Positions 19,562 through 31,329 of a stretch of 64,000 bases of DNA are shown piece by piece (within the stretch, counting starts at the first letter, position 1; every line of letters starts with the position of its first letter). Source of the stretch: Gerris lacustris (lineage: Eukaryota > Arthropoda > Insecta > Hemiptera > Gerridae). Made by a program: the position numbers and the translations under genes. Under the pieces are notes generated by a model, which was not told the origin of the DNA, did no database searches, and saw only the letters and a program-made list of their open reading frames with translations. The DNA lies in the NCBI GenBank assembly GCA_951217055.1, contig OX578279.1:74331131-74395130 (forward strand), written 5' to 3'.

Positions 19562-21523
19562 ATTTTGTGTGTTTTACAATTGAAAAAGATGAAGACTGGA
19601 AGAAGAATATGGTCTTCATGAAGAACGTTTACTTTCAAAAATGTATCCCAAAATTAATCAGTAGGATAGAAAGAGAGAAGCTAAGTGGTTAGTATGAACT
19701 GTACTTGTTAATATTCATTCCTAATTCATTTTAAATGCATTTTCAGTTTGATATAACTTAACACATTCATACTGTATGAGCTTTGCTGCCAGGGGGAAAC
19801 TTGTTTTAGTATTTTTAATCCTCTAACCTAATATTGAATGGATATGTTTAAATGAAAGAAAAAGGTATAATAGGAATTGTCTGTCTGAACTGTAGGACTA
19901 GGTATATACCAGTTCTAAGCTGCAAGACTACTATCTGTAGTTAAAAAAAGAGGGGATGACGCCCCAGGCATGCATCCGCCACTTTGGATAGTTAGGTATG
20001 CTGCCCCAGGTGATCCTATGCTATGAACGTGTTACATAATAATCTTTAGTTTATTATTATTTTGTCTATTTATTTATTTATTTATTTTTTTTTTTTTTAC
20101 AGATTTGTCTGATGTTTCACCTTCCTCCACTTCCACAGTCAAATTATATTTAAATACATATTTTATTATATAATTAAAATAATACACATGACTTTTTTGA
20201 GCATTCGCTGTTTTTTTTCCCCCCCTTTAACCTTCATGTATACCAGTGTGCTGTACACATGTTGTAGAGAGGGGAAACAAGATTGAACTAATACTATTAA
20301 TCTTGTTACACAATTTTGTGTTAACAAAAAAATCAATACTAAGTATAGTATGTTATAGGATTTACAGAAACATGTTTGTTATAAGCTTAACATCTTGAGT
20401 CATTATTGCAGATTAATACTCAAATATATGCGTCTTACATTAGATGATGCAAATATAACTGACAATATCTATATAGTTATCCTTTTTTGGCAAGTAAGAT
20501 CAGTCAATGGCTTTACTTTACGATACCTTATTTTGTTCTTCTTGGCTACTTAAAAATTACTAATTTTGAATACAATTTTGAAGAAAGATAGTTTATTTCT
20601 TTTCTTGAAAGAAAAAACAAAATAATGAGCTAACAACAGAACTATCATCAGAAAAAGGCAGTGGCTTTGAATTTAACCCATTCAGCACATAGTGAAATTT
20701 AACCCACTAATAGTATTTGATTGTTAAAGCCACAGACCAATAGTAAAATCTAAGTAAGCTTTAGGAATGAGAAGCACTATAGCCAAATTAGTAAACTTCC
20801 CCAAACAGTCTGCACTGCAAGCAAATGACAAGCCAGTAGAATGTACAAAAAGATTTACCACAAGGTAGAAATAATAACAATGTATAAAAAAAAAAAAAAC
20901 TTTAATTCAATATATATCATACTACAAAAGTAAAGAGTAAAATACAAATGATACGTAAAAAAAAAAAAACAAATGAAATATTCTGCATATTGGGTTTGGC
21001 TTACATCAATAAGGAATTTAGTAGTAACAAGTAAATTAAAATAAATGATAGAACTAGAAATAGGTTTCTAACAAAATTTAGAACTTCATATAATTACCTA
21101 CATATTTAGTATTATAATATTTATTCAGTCACATATTAGGTTTAGCTTATGTCACAATAAACAATTTAGTAAGAAATTGAAACCATTAACGGTTCTACTT
21201 TTTTAATAAGGGGATTTTGTAAGTTTGTTAATGCAGCACAGACTTGAAAGATTTTGCTTCCATATGAGAAAAAATGATTTGGTAAGAATTGTAAAATTCT
21301 AAAAGTCTTGATTCTTCTTGCTTTAGCTATTACACCAATTGACATTTGAGATGGTGGCTCTGTTCAGTGCTCTTGAGGAATATTCATCATAAGTTGCTTG
21401 TACAAAACTTGCAGTTTTTCCAACCAGGTGATAAAATATTGGCAATAGTTGTCGGGAAATAACCAAAGATATATCCCAAAACGCTATATAGAGGGTTCAC
21501 TCATCGTATTGACTTGCAAGAGC
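19562..21523. other. AT-rich stretch, no gene seen
   Basis: Contains poly-T (20085-20098), poly-A (20886-20900, 20957-20970) and TTTA runs (about 20068-20090). No coding exon, structured RNA or inverted repeat of note was recognised. Confidence 0.5.
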
Positions 21524-23467
21524 TTAGTCTCCCATCATTTTTGTGAATGTAGACTGAAATTTGAGATCCAGGCTCTGTACATTGTACTCCAACATCGCCT
21601 AAAACATAATACAATTAATTGAAATAAACACAAAAAAATATGTATCTTTTTAAAAACTATAAATAAAAAATAGTTGACTAACTAACTAAGGACTGATTCT
21701 CCTACTTCCAGTTTGTCAAGGAAATTTGAAATTTTTTACGCAGTTAGGGGTTACTATAAATAGAAAAAAGCTATTTTTATTTTGATAAGTTGCCGCCAAC
21801 TTGATTTTTTTTTTAAAAAATTAGTTAAGGCGGAAATACATATGCTAGTAAAAAAGCATGCCAGTGGCGAGTTACAGATGATGTTGTTACAGACGCTGTG
21901 CACATTTGCCAGTGAAACAGCATGCTAGTATCATCCGGATGATCGGTCTTGTGTGAGCCACTAGCACATGACAATACACATTCCAGTCACAGTTCTAGTT
22001 TTGAAACAGGCAATTGTTTCTTGCCTTCTTTTAGCCGGAATAAATGATTAAATAATTGTATTTGATTTAATTAATTTTGATAGTTTTATTTATTGTTTCG
22101 ATGTACCTTATGAATGTATGTAGAAATTAACCAGATTGTTGTTACTTGCAAAAACTGTGTTTTAAAACATTTGAAAAATAATAAAAATACACGAAGAGTC
22201 TGGGTAAAGATTGGATAGCTAGAAGGGAATTATGTACATGGAGCGAGTCAGTGGCTACTAAATGAAATGCGGGACGTCAATGGTTTTAGGAATCAATTGC
22301 AAATGCTTCCGGAGAAAGTAGATGAGTTGTAGATGAAGACTGAAGGGCTGAGGGAGACTCGTGCTAGCTACTAGCAACCTTTCGCTGGCAGGCCTGTTTA
22401 CACGTGCCTTATCAGTTCCCCCTCCCCTCGACTCGTGCCACTGGCAAGACAAAAATCAAACCTCGTGCGATTTACTCGCATGCTATTTGATGTATACACA
22501 TGCCAGTAGCTCTCCTCTGCGAGCTACTCATATGTTTTTGTGCGAGTAACTAGCATGTGTATTTCCGCCTTTATAAATAATCACTTCAGTCACAGAAAAA
22601 AAAAAAAGTTATACATAGAGAACAAGTTCCGGAGCTTAGATTAAAAGTGAAAATGGTTGCTCTTGGGAAAATGGGAAACACAAACCTGAGAAAAAAAATA
22701 ATACATAATAAGTAAATTAAAATAATACAAAACACTATCAGTTTTCGGGCTACACCAACAAACTCAAGTGAAACTATCAGTTTCACATGAAGGGGGAAGA
22801 TTAATTTATAATGGAGAAGATAGAGATTTCCACAACTTGTTCTCTTAAAAAAAAGTCAATGGCTACTTCGTACTGTACGTGCCAGAGAAATTTCATTGTG
22901 AAGAAAAAGGAGATTAGAAGTGGCTCTAAATTTTGGCCAGGCACGTACAATACGAATGTACCCAGTCAAACTATTTTATTAATAAATCCACTGTATTTAC
23001 CTACATACCTCAGTATCTTAATCCACTTCTTTTTTTTAATTTCTCCTCTTTTGGAAACCCAAAGAATATGCATTCGTGTTTCTCTGAATAATAATTGAAT
23101 TGCAGTTTGGAGCAAAGCACATCACCATCTGTTCACAAAAACAAAGATTATTATATAAGTTATTAAAAAAGGTTATACACATAATGCTGAACATACCTAA
23201 TGATCAATTCAATTATTTTACAAAACTCAAACAATTGTATCTCAATTGTATTGTAACTCAAACAATCAACACCGTAATTACCATATAATTTATCGATAAT
23301 GTATATATATGGGAAATCAATGATCAACAAGTTATATTATTTTATATTAAATCAAATAAGAGTTATCTACTCGAACTATTCAAATACTATTAATACAAAC
23401 ATACCTTGACATTTAGAACTCCAGCGATGCATGAAAAGTAATCATTTTCCCTCCAAATTAACCATAA
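21524..23467 (-). CDS. Speculative minus-strand gene 3' end, two exons
   Basis: I do not recognise this product. A terminal exon 21598-21524 follows acceptor ATGTTTTAG and encodes 24 residues, AMLEYNVQSLDLKFQSTFTK then MMGD, ending in TAA. An upstream segment ending at donor AAG|GTATGT (23405) reads ENDYFSCIAGVLNVK in the compatible phase 0. A stop lies about 22 codons upstream of that donor and no ATG is in frame, so the true exon start and the remaining gene are unknown. The intervening intron contains the MITE at 21827-22571. It could be a chance pairing of splice-like sites. Confidence 0.2.
21827..22571. mobile_element. PIF/Harbinger-like MITE, TTA target duplication
   Basis: The left end AGGCGGAAATACATATGCTA and right end (reversed) AGGCGGAAATACACATGCTA are inverted repeats flanked by TTA on each side. 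Three-base TWA duplications are characteristic of PIF/Harbinger. The 745-base interior repeats scrambled words of the ends (GCTAGTA, ACTCGCATGC, CATGCCAGT) on both strands. No transposase is present; the short open frames near 22258-22549 are by-products of these words. Confidence 0.6.
22572..23404. other. AT-rich stretch, no supported gene
   Basis: Holds open frames of 62-95 codons on both strands (for example 22811-23098 plus) without domains. The minus strand at about 23090-23130 reads MCFAPNC, which vaguely recalls a THAP start, but the frame closes after about 30 codons and has no second zinc pair. Confidence 0.4.
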
Positions 23468-23859
23468 ATAGTTTTCTTACATAAAACTGGTAAAACAAAT
23501 GGAAGAAAACCACTTTAAACAAATAAAAAGCATGAAAAAAGCCATCACTGCAAAGGTGTAAGCAAACTGACCGATTTAACCCTAAATATCCTTATAATTA
23601 TGCGTATAATTACAATTTCTTTCGCATAATAACACTAAATACTATTAAAAACATTAAAACTAAGAAAAAAAACTAAGAAAATAAATAGATTTTTATTAAA
23701 AAATGACTTTAACTGTTTTTCCCTATAGTAAAATTAGTTTATTTGGAACGCGAAGTAGGTTGTACTACATCTCCATGTGGTTATCCAAAAGGTTATGCTT
23801 CTTTGGTCGTCCATTTCCCATTTACAGTAGAGAACCTATTGTTTTAATGGAATAATTTT

Positions 23860-24225
23860 AAGAATTTCATAATATTTTAATAATTTTTCACATTATAAGG
23901 TCCCCCGATTTAAAAAAACACAATGTTAAATAATGTCTGCTTGTCGACTGAGCAGAAGCGAGAAGTCAAATCTATTGATGACTGATACTGAACCGATTTT
24001 TCTTTTGTTTGTCTGTTTAGATGTGCAATAAAATATTACATACCTTTAAGTTTAGAAAAATCCTACCCGGAAGAGAAATCGAGAAATCAATTTTAACTTT
24101 AAATTTGGGGGGGGGGGGGGCGATTTTGATTTAAAAATCCTAAAATTTTATGAATTTAAATACCAACTCAACCACATAAGCTGTTAACCTGGGAAAACTT
24201 TTGTTGGAATTCTCAATATTGTTTA
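23860..24225. repeat. Dispersed repeat, copy 1 of a pair with 59860-60235
   Basis: Shares with 59860-60235 the order of phrases TGAGCAGA, GAAATCGAGAAAT, an AATTTGGGGG run, CGATTTTGATT-AAA and a TATAAGC/CATAAGC-GTT stretch ending in CAAAAATCTAGT-like text. Both copies are heavily diverged and non-coding. Superfamily not assigned. Confidence 0.45.
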
Positions 24226-24533
24226 TTAATAAACTAGCTGGATACCCGTGCTTCGCTACGGAGTGTTATTTTGATTTTATAAGTTTATAAACTACCATCA
24301 AGAAACATTAAATTATTTTACTATGCGAGAATATCTAGATTCTATCCCACTTATTTCTATACCCCCTCCTCTTTTATAAGATAATTTGCAAATATCCCAC
24401 ATTTACCTCCCTCCTAAATGATAATAATATGACAAAACTGTACATAACAGCAAAAATGTGGTAAACTCATAAATTATATATTTTTTTTAAGTTTCGAGTG
24501 GGGTATCAAATGAAAGCTTCTGAATAGTAGGTT

Positions 24534-24644
<111 letters not shown>

Positions 24645-24646
24645 TA

Positions 24647-25512
24647 CAGGGTGTCCCAGCTAATATGGAACAGCGAAATATCTCCAGAACCATGATAGAT
24701 AGAAAGATGCGGTTTTCACGGTTCGATAAAGCCTAAAAAGGCGCTTCTAGATCATATGCTGAACATTTTCTGTGTGCAGCAAAAGCGTGTGCAGCAAACA
24801 AAATTAACAAAAAGTGAATAGGAATCCATATTTTTAAGACTGGATTTAGATTCTATGGCTAAAAATAAGACTTTTTTAATTTTGGAAATTTTTCGCTCCG
24901 ATCATTAGTTTGCCGTCTAGAGAGCCCTAAACTTCCTAAAATTTAAACTTTATGTCCATTTTACAGCTAAACTAATGGATTTAGGAAAAAAATTTAAGAT
25001 ACAAAAAGTTCTTATTTTTTGCTGCTAAATCTAAATCCATTCTTAAAAACATTTAACTGAATTTTGCCAAAAAAAAGTGTTCAGCAGGGCTCAAAACGTG
25101 AAAAAAATTTACTAATAATGCATGTTTTTAAGAATGGATTTAGATTTAGCAGCCAAAAATAAGAACTTTTTATATCTTGAATTTTTTTTCCTAAATCCAT
25201 TAGTTTAGCTGTAAAATGGACTTAAAGTTTAAATTTTAGCAAGTTTAGGGCTCTCTAGACGGCAAACTAATGATCGGAGCGAAAAATTTCCAAAATTAAA
25301 AAAGTCTTATTTTTAGCCATAGAATCTAAATCCAGTCTTAAAAATATGGCTTCCTATTCACTTTTGTTAATTTTGTTTGCTGCACACAAAAAATTTTCAG
25401 CATATGTTCTAGAAGCGCCTTTTTAGCCTTTATCGAACCCTTAAAACCGCATCTTTCTATCTATCATGGTTCTGGAGATATTTCGCTGTTCCATATTAGC
25501 TGAGACACCCTG
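24647..25512. mobile_element. Foldback element with ~400-base arms, TA target
   Basis: The left end CAGGGTGTCCCAGCTAATAT is mirrored by AATATTAGCTGAGACACCCTG at the right. Inverted similarity runs along nearly the whole unit: arms about 24647-25055 and 25118-25512, with a short spacer containing TTCAGCAGGGCTC. TA lies on both sides, as for Tc1/mariner-type insertion. The arms are highly similar, so the transcript would form a near-perfect long hairpin. No open frame. Confidence 0.8.
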
Positions 25513-26289
25513 TATATATATATACTTTTTTAAATTTTGCATTCTTTATTGGTTTTGTAAGTCAAAATATACCCAAAAAAATCCCCCCCTCACTACTATA
25601 TAACGGTTGGTCCTAAAATTTCAAATTAATTCATGCTAATACCTTATTGTGGGGCGATGAAAATTCCAGGAGTACAACCCCAATTTTCTAAAGTTGCCAT
25701 TTTTGTGCGCGAAAATGTGAAGTGCGCCCAAAATGATATTCTTTTAAAATTTTGAGTGGGGAATCAAATGAAAGCTGCTGAAGAGTAGGACACAAATATG
25801 TATATGCTTTTTTTAAATTTTGCATTCTTTATTGGTTGTATAAGTCAAAATATAGAAAAAACATTCCCCCCCCCCCCGAACCACTATATAGCGGCTGGTC
25901 CTAAAATTTCGATATAATTCATGATTATACCTTATGGTGGGGCGATGAAAATTTTCTGAAAAAATGTAATTTATCTTGTCGTTATTACCGATATAAAACA
26001 TTGTGACCCCCCCGGGGATCGAACCCGGGACCCTTGAGATCGAAGAAAAATAATCATAATTACATAACGGGTATGCTTAATCATCTACAAAATCCTAAAA
26101 AGCACTTGGACCCAAGTACTTTCCTCTGAATTTTTTGTTCCTCCTGTAAACCTGGCATTTTGAAGATATGTACAAGGTATCACTTATTAGCCATCGATAC
26201 ACACACACAAAAGATACGTTGACTTTTATATAGATAGATAATTAATTTTGTATAATTTTTTTAATGAATTAATAAAAAATTATATTTTG

Positions 26290-26545
26290 GGATTAAAGTT
26301 CAGAATAACAATATAATAATGAGAAATATTTGTCTGAGTTTATCGAATAGATTTTTCCATCCCACACCGGGCCATATAAAAGCGATACGATATCAACATC
26401 AACAACAATCGTAGATAAAGAACGGTATGCAACACGTGCAAAAACTGCTCGTGTGGTTTTACTACCCTCGCTGTCGCTCGGGTGCAAACTCCACACTCGC
26501 ACTCGCATGCAAAATGCTACTTTCCGCACTCGACGCGTAATGTAC
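26290..26545 (-). repeat. Dispersed repeat family G, inverted copy
   Basis: On the minus strand it carries the family phrases GTGCGGAAAGTAGCATTTTG, GAGTTTGCACCCGAGCGACA, GTGGTTTTACTACCCTCGC (reverse) and the terminal TACGATTGTT region, as in 49207-49370. Open frames in it are shared between copies and are not genes. Confidence 0.6.
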
Positions 26546-26639
26546 TATTAATAATATATTCGGCTTTGTTTATAACCAGAACGGAAGGAAGGGTGGGGGA
26601 AAAAACTAATTGACTTCGCCACGGCTTCACGAATGTATT

Positions 26640-27275
26640 TTTTACTTTTCCTCACTACTAATAGTAGGAAAAGTATTGTTTTCACCAAAAAATTTTTTTT
26701 CGAGATTTCAAAGGAATTATCCGTTTTAGGTGTTTTTAAGACCTCCTGAGTGGTTTTCAGCATGACGTATGTGTGTTATCATCGTAGCGCCCAAGGTATT
26801 TAACCTAGGGAAAAATCAGTCCTTACTGAAATTTTTCCGCCATCTTGAACCCAGTTTGCTGAGTCATCAAAAATTAAAAAAAATCGTAATAAATCGAAAA
26901 TGGTCCTGATCGAGTTGAAATTTGGCTCGATTGTACCTCTCTGTATGACAAACAAGCCCATTAAATTTCATTTTGAGTTTGGCCGCCATTTGGAAGTTTA
27001 AATTTTTTTAATTTTTAAGTGAATATTTTAAGTGAATATAATTATTTATTAGTGCGATAATTTTGATGACGTCAACGTTTGTTTACATCTGTCAAAATAC
27101 CGCTAAACTTCAAATAATTAAATAAAATATAGGTATTAAAAATAAGGTTTTTTTTTAAAGAATAATAATAAATCAGTTAGTTCAGAACGGTCACCCATCC
27201 AAGTACTGACCACGTCCAATGCTGTTTCCTCCTGCTGCGAAGCAGCAGGAGAGGCCACTTTGGTGGCCATATCGA
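26640..27275 (-). mobile_element. 5S-rRNA-derived SINE-like repeat, copy 1
   Basis: On the minus strand 27227-27188 reads AAACAGCATTGGACGTGGTC followed by AGTACTTGGATGGGTGACCG, a close match to the 3' half of 5S rRNA that contains the internal promoter blocks (box A region, intermediate element, box C). The rest matches copy 2 (50806-51473): TTCCTCACTACTAATAGTAG, CCGTTTTAGGTGTTTTTAAG, CGCCATCTTGAACCCAG. A 5S-like head on a retroposed body is the SINE3 arrangement. Non-coding. Confidence 0.65.
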
Positions 27276-27858
27276 TTTTTTTATCTATATAGCTCAAATG
27301 CGCGTGAAAAACGCTTGCTATGAACCCACCTTTAGAGTAAATATAATGCTTTATGATAGAGCTTAACTTATTTTGAAAGGAAAGTTCACATAAAGTCTCT
27401 TTTCAACCTTTCCACTACATTGACCAGGAATAAAACTCAAAAGACACAAACTGTTTTGGCCAAAATGAGTAAAAGAACTTTAGTATAAAGTGATACCAGT
27501 AAATTTCATTTTTCGATAAGAAAGTCTGAATGCTTGTTGGATTACTAACTTCCGTAAAGAGAAAGCCATTTGTGAGAATACAGAAGATTAGAGTTATATT
27601 AGGTATCGGAAAAGCAACTTTAAGTCTATTAAAAAAGTTCATACTGTTAGACCTTAAGTTACTAAATTGCTAAAATACACACAAGACATAAGTGCTTATA
27701 AATATCTTTAACAAAAAAGTAACTTTGAAAAGTAAAAGTGGATGAACAATTTCAACGACAAACAGAGTAATTAAATAGTTTTTGTAATAAAATCCATCAC
27801 TCTGATGATAAAACCCATAAGATCTGTCCTGAAATAATCTTATATTTACTGATAGAGA

Positions 27859-28254
27859 CAGTGGGGTATCCAGCGGCTAGGTCTAGGGGGGGTACATTCT
27901 AAGTCAGTTTAGATGGGGGGGGGGGGGGGGGGGGGTATTCGTAGTGGTAACATGAAAAGGGAACTACTTATTCAACGAAGCAGCTGCTCCCCCAAAAAAG
28001 TACAACTAATAAACAAAAAAAATCTCGGCGCCCAAGTAACAACAACTGTTTTAAAACGTATTTGTTAGAAATTGTTATGCTGATACTTACTGCAGTACAA
28101 TATCTTTCTGTAAGTCATGGGCGTCGTCTACAGTTAATTATTGGGGGGATTTATGGGGGGTCCCCCTCCAAAATAAATATGGAGGTATTTTTTTTTTACT
28201 CTATTGGGTCTGGGGGGGGGGGGGGGACGTTCCTCCCCCCTGGATACGCCACTG
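27859..28254. mobile_element. hAT-type MITE with near-perfect 8-base target duplication
   Basis: Ends CAGTGGGGTATCCAGCGG and (reversed) CAGTGGCGTATCCAGGGG are hAT-like (CAGTGGCG form). They are flanked by GATAGAGA at 27851-27858 and GATGGAGA at 28255-28262, 7 of 8 identical. Long G runs (27917-27934, 28212-28226) and a C run lie inside. The short frame 28062-28271 is incidental. Confidence 0.7.
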
Positions 28255-28499
28255 GATGGAGATGTAAATAAAACTCAGTAAAACTAGATAACTATTTAGA
28301 GATAGAAATTTAATTCGTTAGGTGGTCTGAAATTGATACACCAAATTTAATTCCATTCAGTTCAGTAATTTAGCTGATACTCAAAGTGCGGTTAATAGGG
28401 AACAAGCAGGCGCTTGTGCAGTTAAAATGGAGTTGGGGTCCATTTGGACCCCATGTTGTCTCCGGAGGGTTAAAAATGTTTCTTTTATTTTTTGACAAA

Positions 28500-29036
28500 G
28501 AATATCTGAGGAATTTTGCTTCCGAGCTTATCGAAGGTAACGGAAGCTATGTGATCGTTCTGAAGAACGAAAATATTTTATGTCTCCGATTTTAAAAATT
28601 CCAAGACAGAAATCCGTTTTAGAAATCAGGGAACATTTTTGGTTTCTTGTCTGTCTGTCGGTGTGTCGCTCAATTTTTGCGAACCAATATATCCTAAAAA
28701 CTACAATTCTAATTATAATGAAATTTGTATGGTAGGTCATAATTACCCCATTGTTGGTCCCATATAAGTTTCAACCTTCTGCGCTCATTTGTTTCTCTTC
28801 CACAAGAACACAAACGCACATTTATTTACACTTACACCTATAGCTTCAAAATTACTTATCTGATTTGAATGAAACTTCTATAGTTTATCGAAAGTAACCC
28901 GCAGATAGGCCCATATTAATTTGAACCACCTCTGCTCTTTAACCTTTGCTAAATTGATACTTTAATTCATGTAAAAAGCAATTTTGACAGATTAAAAATA
29001 GACTGCCAATTAGTGTGGCACATAGCTTCCTCGCAT
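28500..29036. repeat. Dispersed repeat with CTGTCTGTCGGT tract (copy also at 62750-63180)
   Basis: Shares with 62750-63180 the phrases TTCCGAGCTTA, GGTAACGGAAGCTATGTGAT, CGTTCTGAAGAACGAAA, GGGAACATTTTTGG, a CTGTCTGTCGG tract, CGCTCAATTTTTGCGAA, ATGAAATTTGTATG and CTTCTGC. It ends near 29009-29035 with CCAATTAGTGTGGCACATAG, a phrase seen seven times in the window. Open frames are shared between copies; no conserved protein is recognised. Confidence 0.6.
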
Positions 29037-29099
29037 CCTATCATGTACAATAACAATTATTGTTATATTACTTTCTTGTTATATTGTTTATTTTGTAAA

Positions 29100-29565
29100 A
29101 ACTATTAATAGTTTTAGCGATCTTTAACACTTCATAGCGGTGTCGCTGTTTGTTTTACTAAAAAATTGTATTTGAAAAAATTTTTTGTCTTATTGAATAG
29201 ATGAAGCTAGATTTTTTCCCCGACCTAAAATTCCAATTTTAACTTTAAAGTTCACGTTTACGCGAGCGTTGCTCGTGAACGCTTGGACGGATAACGTTGT
29301 CCAACGAACCTGGGCATTGGTAAAATGAACATGTCTACCAAATTTCATCAAAATCTGTCGACATTTACTCAAGTTATCGTCGCACGTTTCATAATTCGCG
29401 GACACACAGACCGACAGACAGACAGACAGACACGAGACAAAAAATGTTCCCTGATGTCTGAAACGAATTTCTGTCTTGGAATTTTTAAAATCGGAGGCAT
29501 AAAAGTTTTTCGTTCTCAAAAGTGAACACAATGCTTCCGTTACCTTCGGTAAGCTCGGAAGCAAA
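29100..29565. repeat. Dispersed repeat with GACA tract; inverted copy at 45400-45830
   Basis: Contains AGCGGTGTCGCTGTTTGTTT, CGTTTACGCGAGCGTTGCTC, CCAACGAACCTGGGCATTGG, CTACCAAATTTCATCAAAAT, the CAGACAGACAGACAGACA tract, CCTGATGTCTGAAACG and AATTTCTGTCTTGGAATTTT. The region 45400-45830 matches throughout in reverse orientation, and 35140-35510 matches with an expanded TCTG tract. These are copies of one mobile family, superfamily unknown. Confidence 0.65.
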
Positions 29566-29689
29566 AGGGGGAATCAATTAAACAAATTAGTCAATAACGG
29601 CTCGTAAAAGCATAAAATCAATAAAGTACGAGGATAGGAATGCGAGGAAGCTATGTGCCACACCATTGAGTCTATTTTTCCTTTTTTCG

Positions 29690-30110
29690 TTGATTCATTA
29701 CAAATAAGGAAAAGTAAAAATTTCGAACGCAGAGCGTCTCGGAACTTTTTCCCTCCAAAGAACTCAAAAATGGCGGCAGATATTAAGTTGTAATATAGAG
29801 GACCTATTTAACTTATAGAAATATATAATTGGTGCAAATTTCAGCTCAATCGGTGAAAGAGTTTCAAAATTATTTAGCGTTAAATTTCAAAGTTCAAAAC
29901 TCGATATTTTCAAAATGGTGGCAGATATCAAAAATTTTGTGTGATAAAGAATAAAGAAGCTCATTAAAAGAGATTAAAATTGAGTTGTGACAATCGGAAA
30001 ATTTTTCGATAGAATTCTTGCTGACGCAGAAAAATGGGTTAATGACGCTGCTCTCCGGGCAGCACAATTATATGCGTAAGGACTGATTTTTCTGCAGTTT
30101 CAACTTCCTA
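29690..30110. repeat. Repeat fragment with GGCGGCAGATAT duplications
   Basis: The phrase ATGGCGGCAGATAT / ATGGTGGCAGATAT occurs twice (about 29769 and 29915). The segment resembles the 5S-SINE-like family in its TCGGAACTTTTTCC and AGGACTGATTTTTCTGCAG parts. No gene. Confidence 0.4.
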
Positions 30111-30582
30111 GCTTAAAAGCGGTGGGACTATTTTCATTATGGACCTTTTTTAATATAACGTTATTTTTGAGGTTTAGAAACTAAATACGTTTCTATTTTG
30201 TTTAGTGTTGGTTTTTTCTTACTATGTCGTCTCGAAGGTTGCATATATGCATGCAATCTCAGAGATTGCGACGTTCACATATCCTGTAAATGGAGCCGGG
30301 GCATTGTTATTTAGTTGTCTATCTTGTCTGAGATGAAGAATATACTGTGCAGCCCTACTCTTTCTCTATTCAACTATTCTTATTCCAGGCAGTACTTTTA
30401 CAATGAAAAACATTAATGAAAATAAATGCATTACAAGGCAGAAAAACTTATTTATAAATTATATATTTCACCAGGATTACTAATTAAATTAATAGTAAAC
30501 TAGGATAGTAAAATAATACATGCAAAAACGAGAATTTGTATACACATTTCCCTGCTTATTCTTAACTCACCCTTATTAATTA

Positions 30583-30606
30583 CTAGCCTTCACCCCGCGC
30601 TCCGCG
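30583..30606 (-). mobile_element. Helitron 3' terminus (second family)
   Basis: On the minus strand: GCCCCGCGCGGAGCGCGGGG, a perfect GC-rich hairpin, then TGAAGG and CTAG|T. This is the canonical Helitron 3' end. The element should extend rightwards from 30583, but no matching TC...5' end was found, so its length is unknown. Confidence 0.55.
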
Positions 30607-31320
30607 CGGGGCTTATGCTAGGTATTAGTGGCTATGTTTCCTATTGACATGTAGGCATAGCAATTAAATAACATTTCTAAATAGTTTTGTTTCCAAAGCC
30701 TTCTAGGAATAAAATCAGGACTATATCATACACCATTCATTCCGTTTCTAAAAATATAATATTCTCCAAATCGTAGTTTGGAGTCTATCTATAAAATTTA
30801 AAAAATAGCCAATAGGAACTAAGTAATATGTGTAATTAATCAAAAAACAAACTAAAATAAGGTATAATAAATAAGAAAATAAACGTCTTAAAAACAAAAT
30901 ACAGTGGGAAGTCATTGAACAATCATCAACCATGATAGTGAATTAATTTAATTACCAGTCTCTTCTCTCAATACGGCAGTTGCATCAGTAAATATTTATT
31001 AACTCTGGTTCTAGAACAAAATAATTAAATAATAAATACTCGATTTATAGAGCAATAGTGTGAGAATTAAGCTCCCCAATCAGAAATTAAATCAGTCAAC
31101 AATTGCGGACCCCATAAGAGCTCAAAGTATTTTTTTTTTTTTTTCCAAAAATTCATATTTAGCTCTATTTAAGGCAGAACCGATAAAGGTAGGACAAAAA
31201 GTCATTGGTCCAAAGTTGTTGATCTTTTAAAATAAGTTACCGCTGGCGCAATCAGCATGTCGATACGACTTACCATTTAGACACAATAAGCCTCCAAAAA
31301 AACTTTAAAGTGCGTCCGCC
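30607..31320. other. AT-rich stretch, no gene seen
   Basis: No coding exon recognised. It may be interior of the Helitron ending at 30583. A poly-T tract lies at 31130-31144. Confidence 0.4.
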
Positions 31321-31329
31321 ATATTTAAT

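Noticed and set aside
23090..23130. THAP-type zinc finger start on the minus strand (MCFAPNC)
   Set aside because: The frame closes after about 30 codons and the second zinc-binding pair and AVPTIF-like end are missing.
27280..27310. Helitron 5' end (ATCTATATAGCTC) on the plus strand
   Set aside because: TC-start form alone is too weak in AT-rich DNA and no matching hairpin plus CTRR end was found downstream.
29190..29564. 124-codon minus-strand frame partly conserved in the 45.4 kb copy
   Set aside because: Similarity is at DNA level over the whole repeat including non-coding parts; the frames end at different points and no domain is recognisable.
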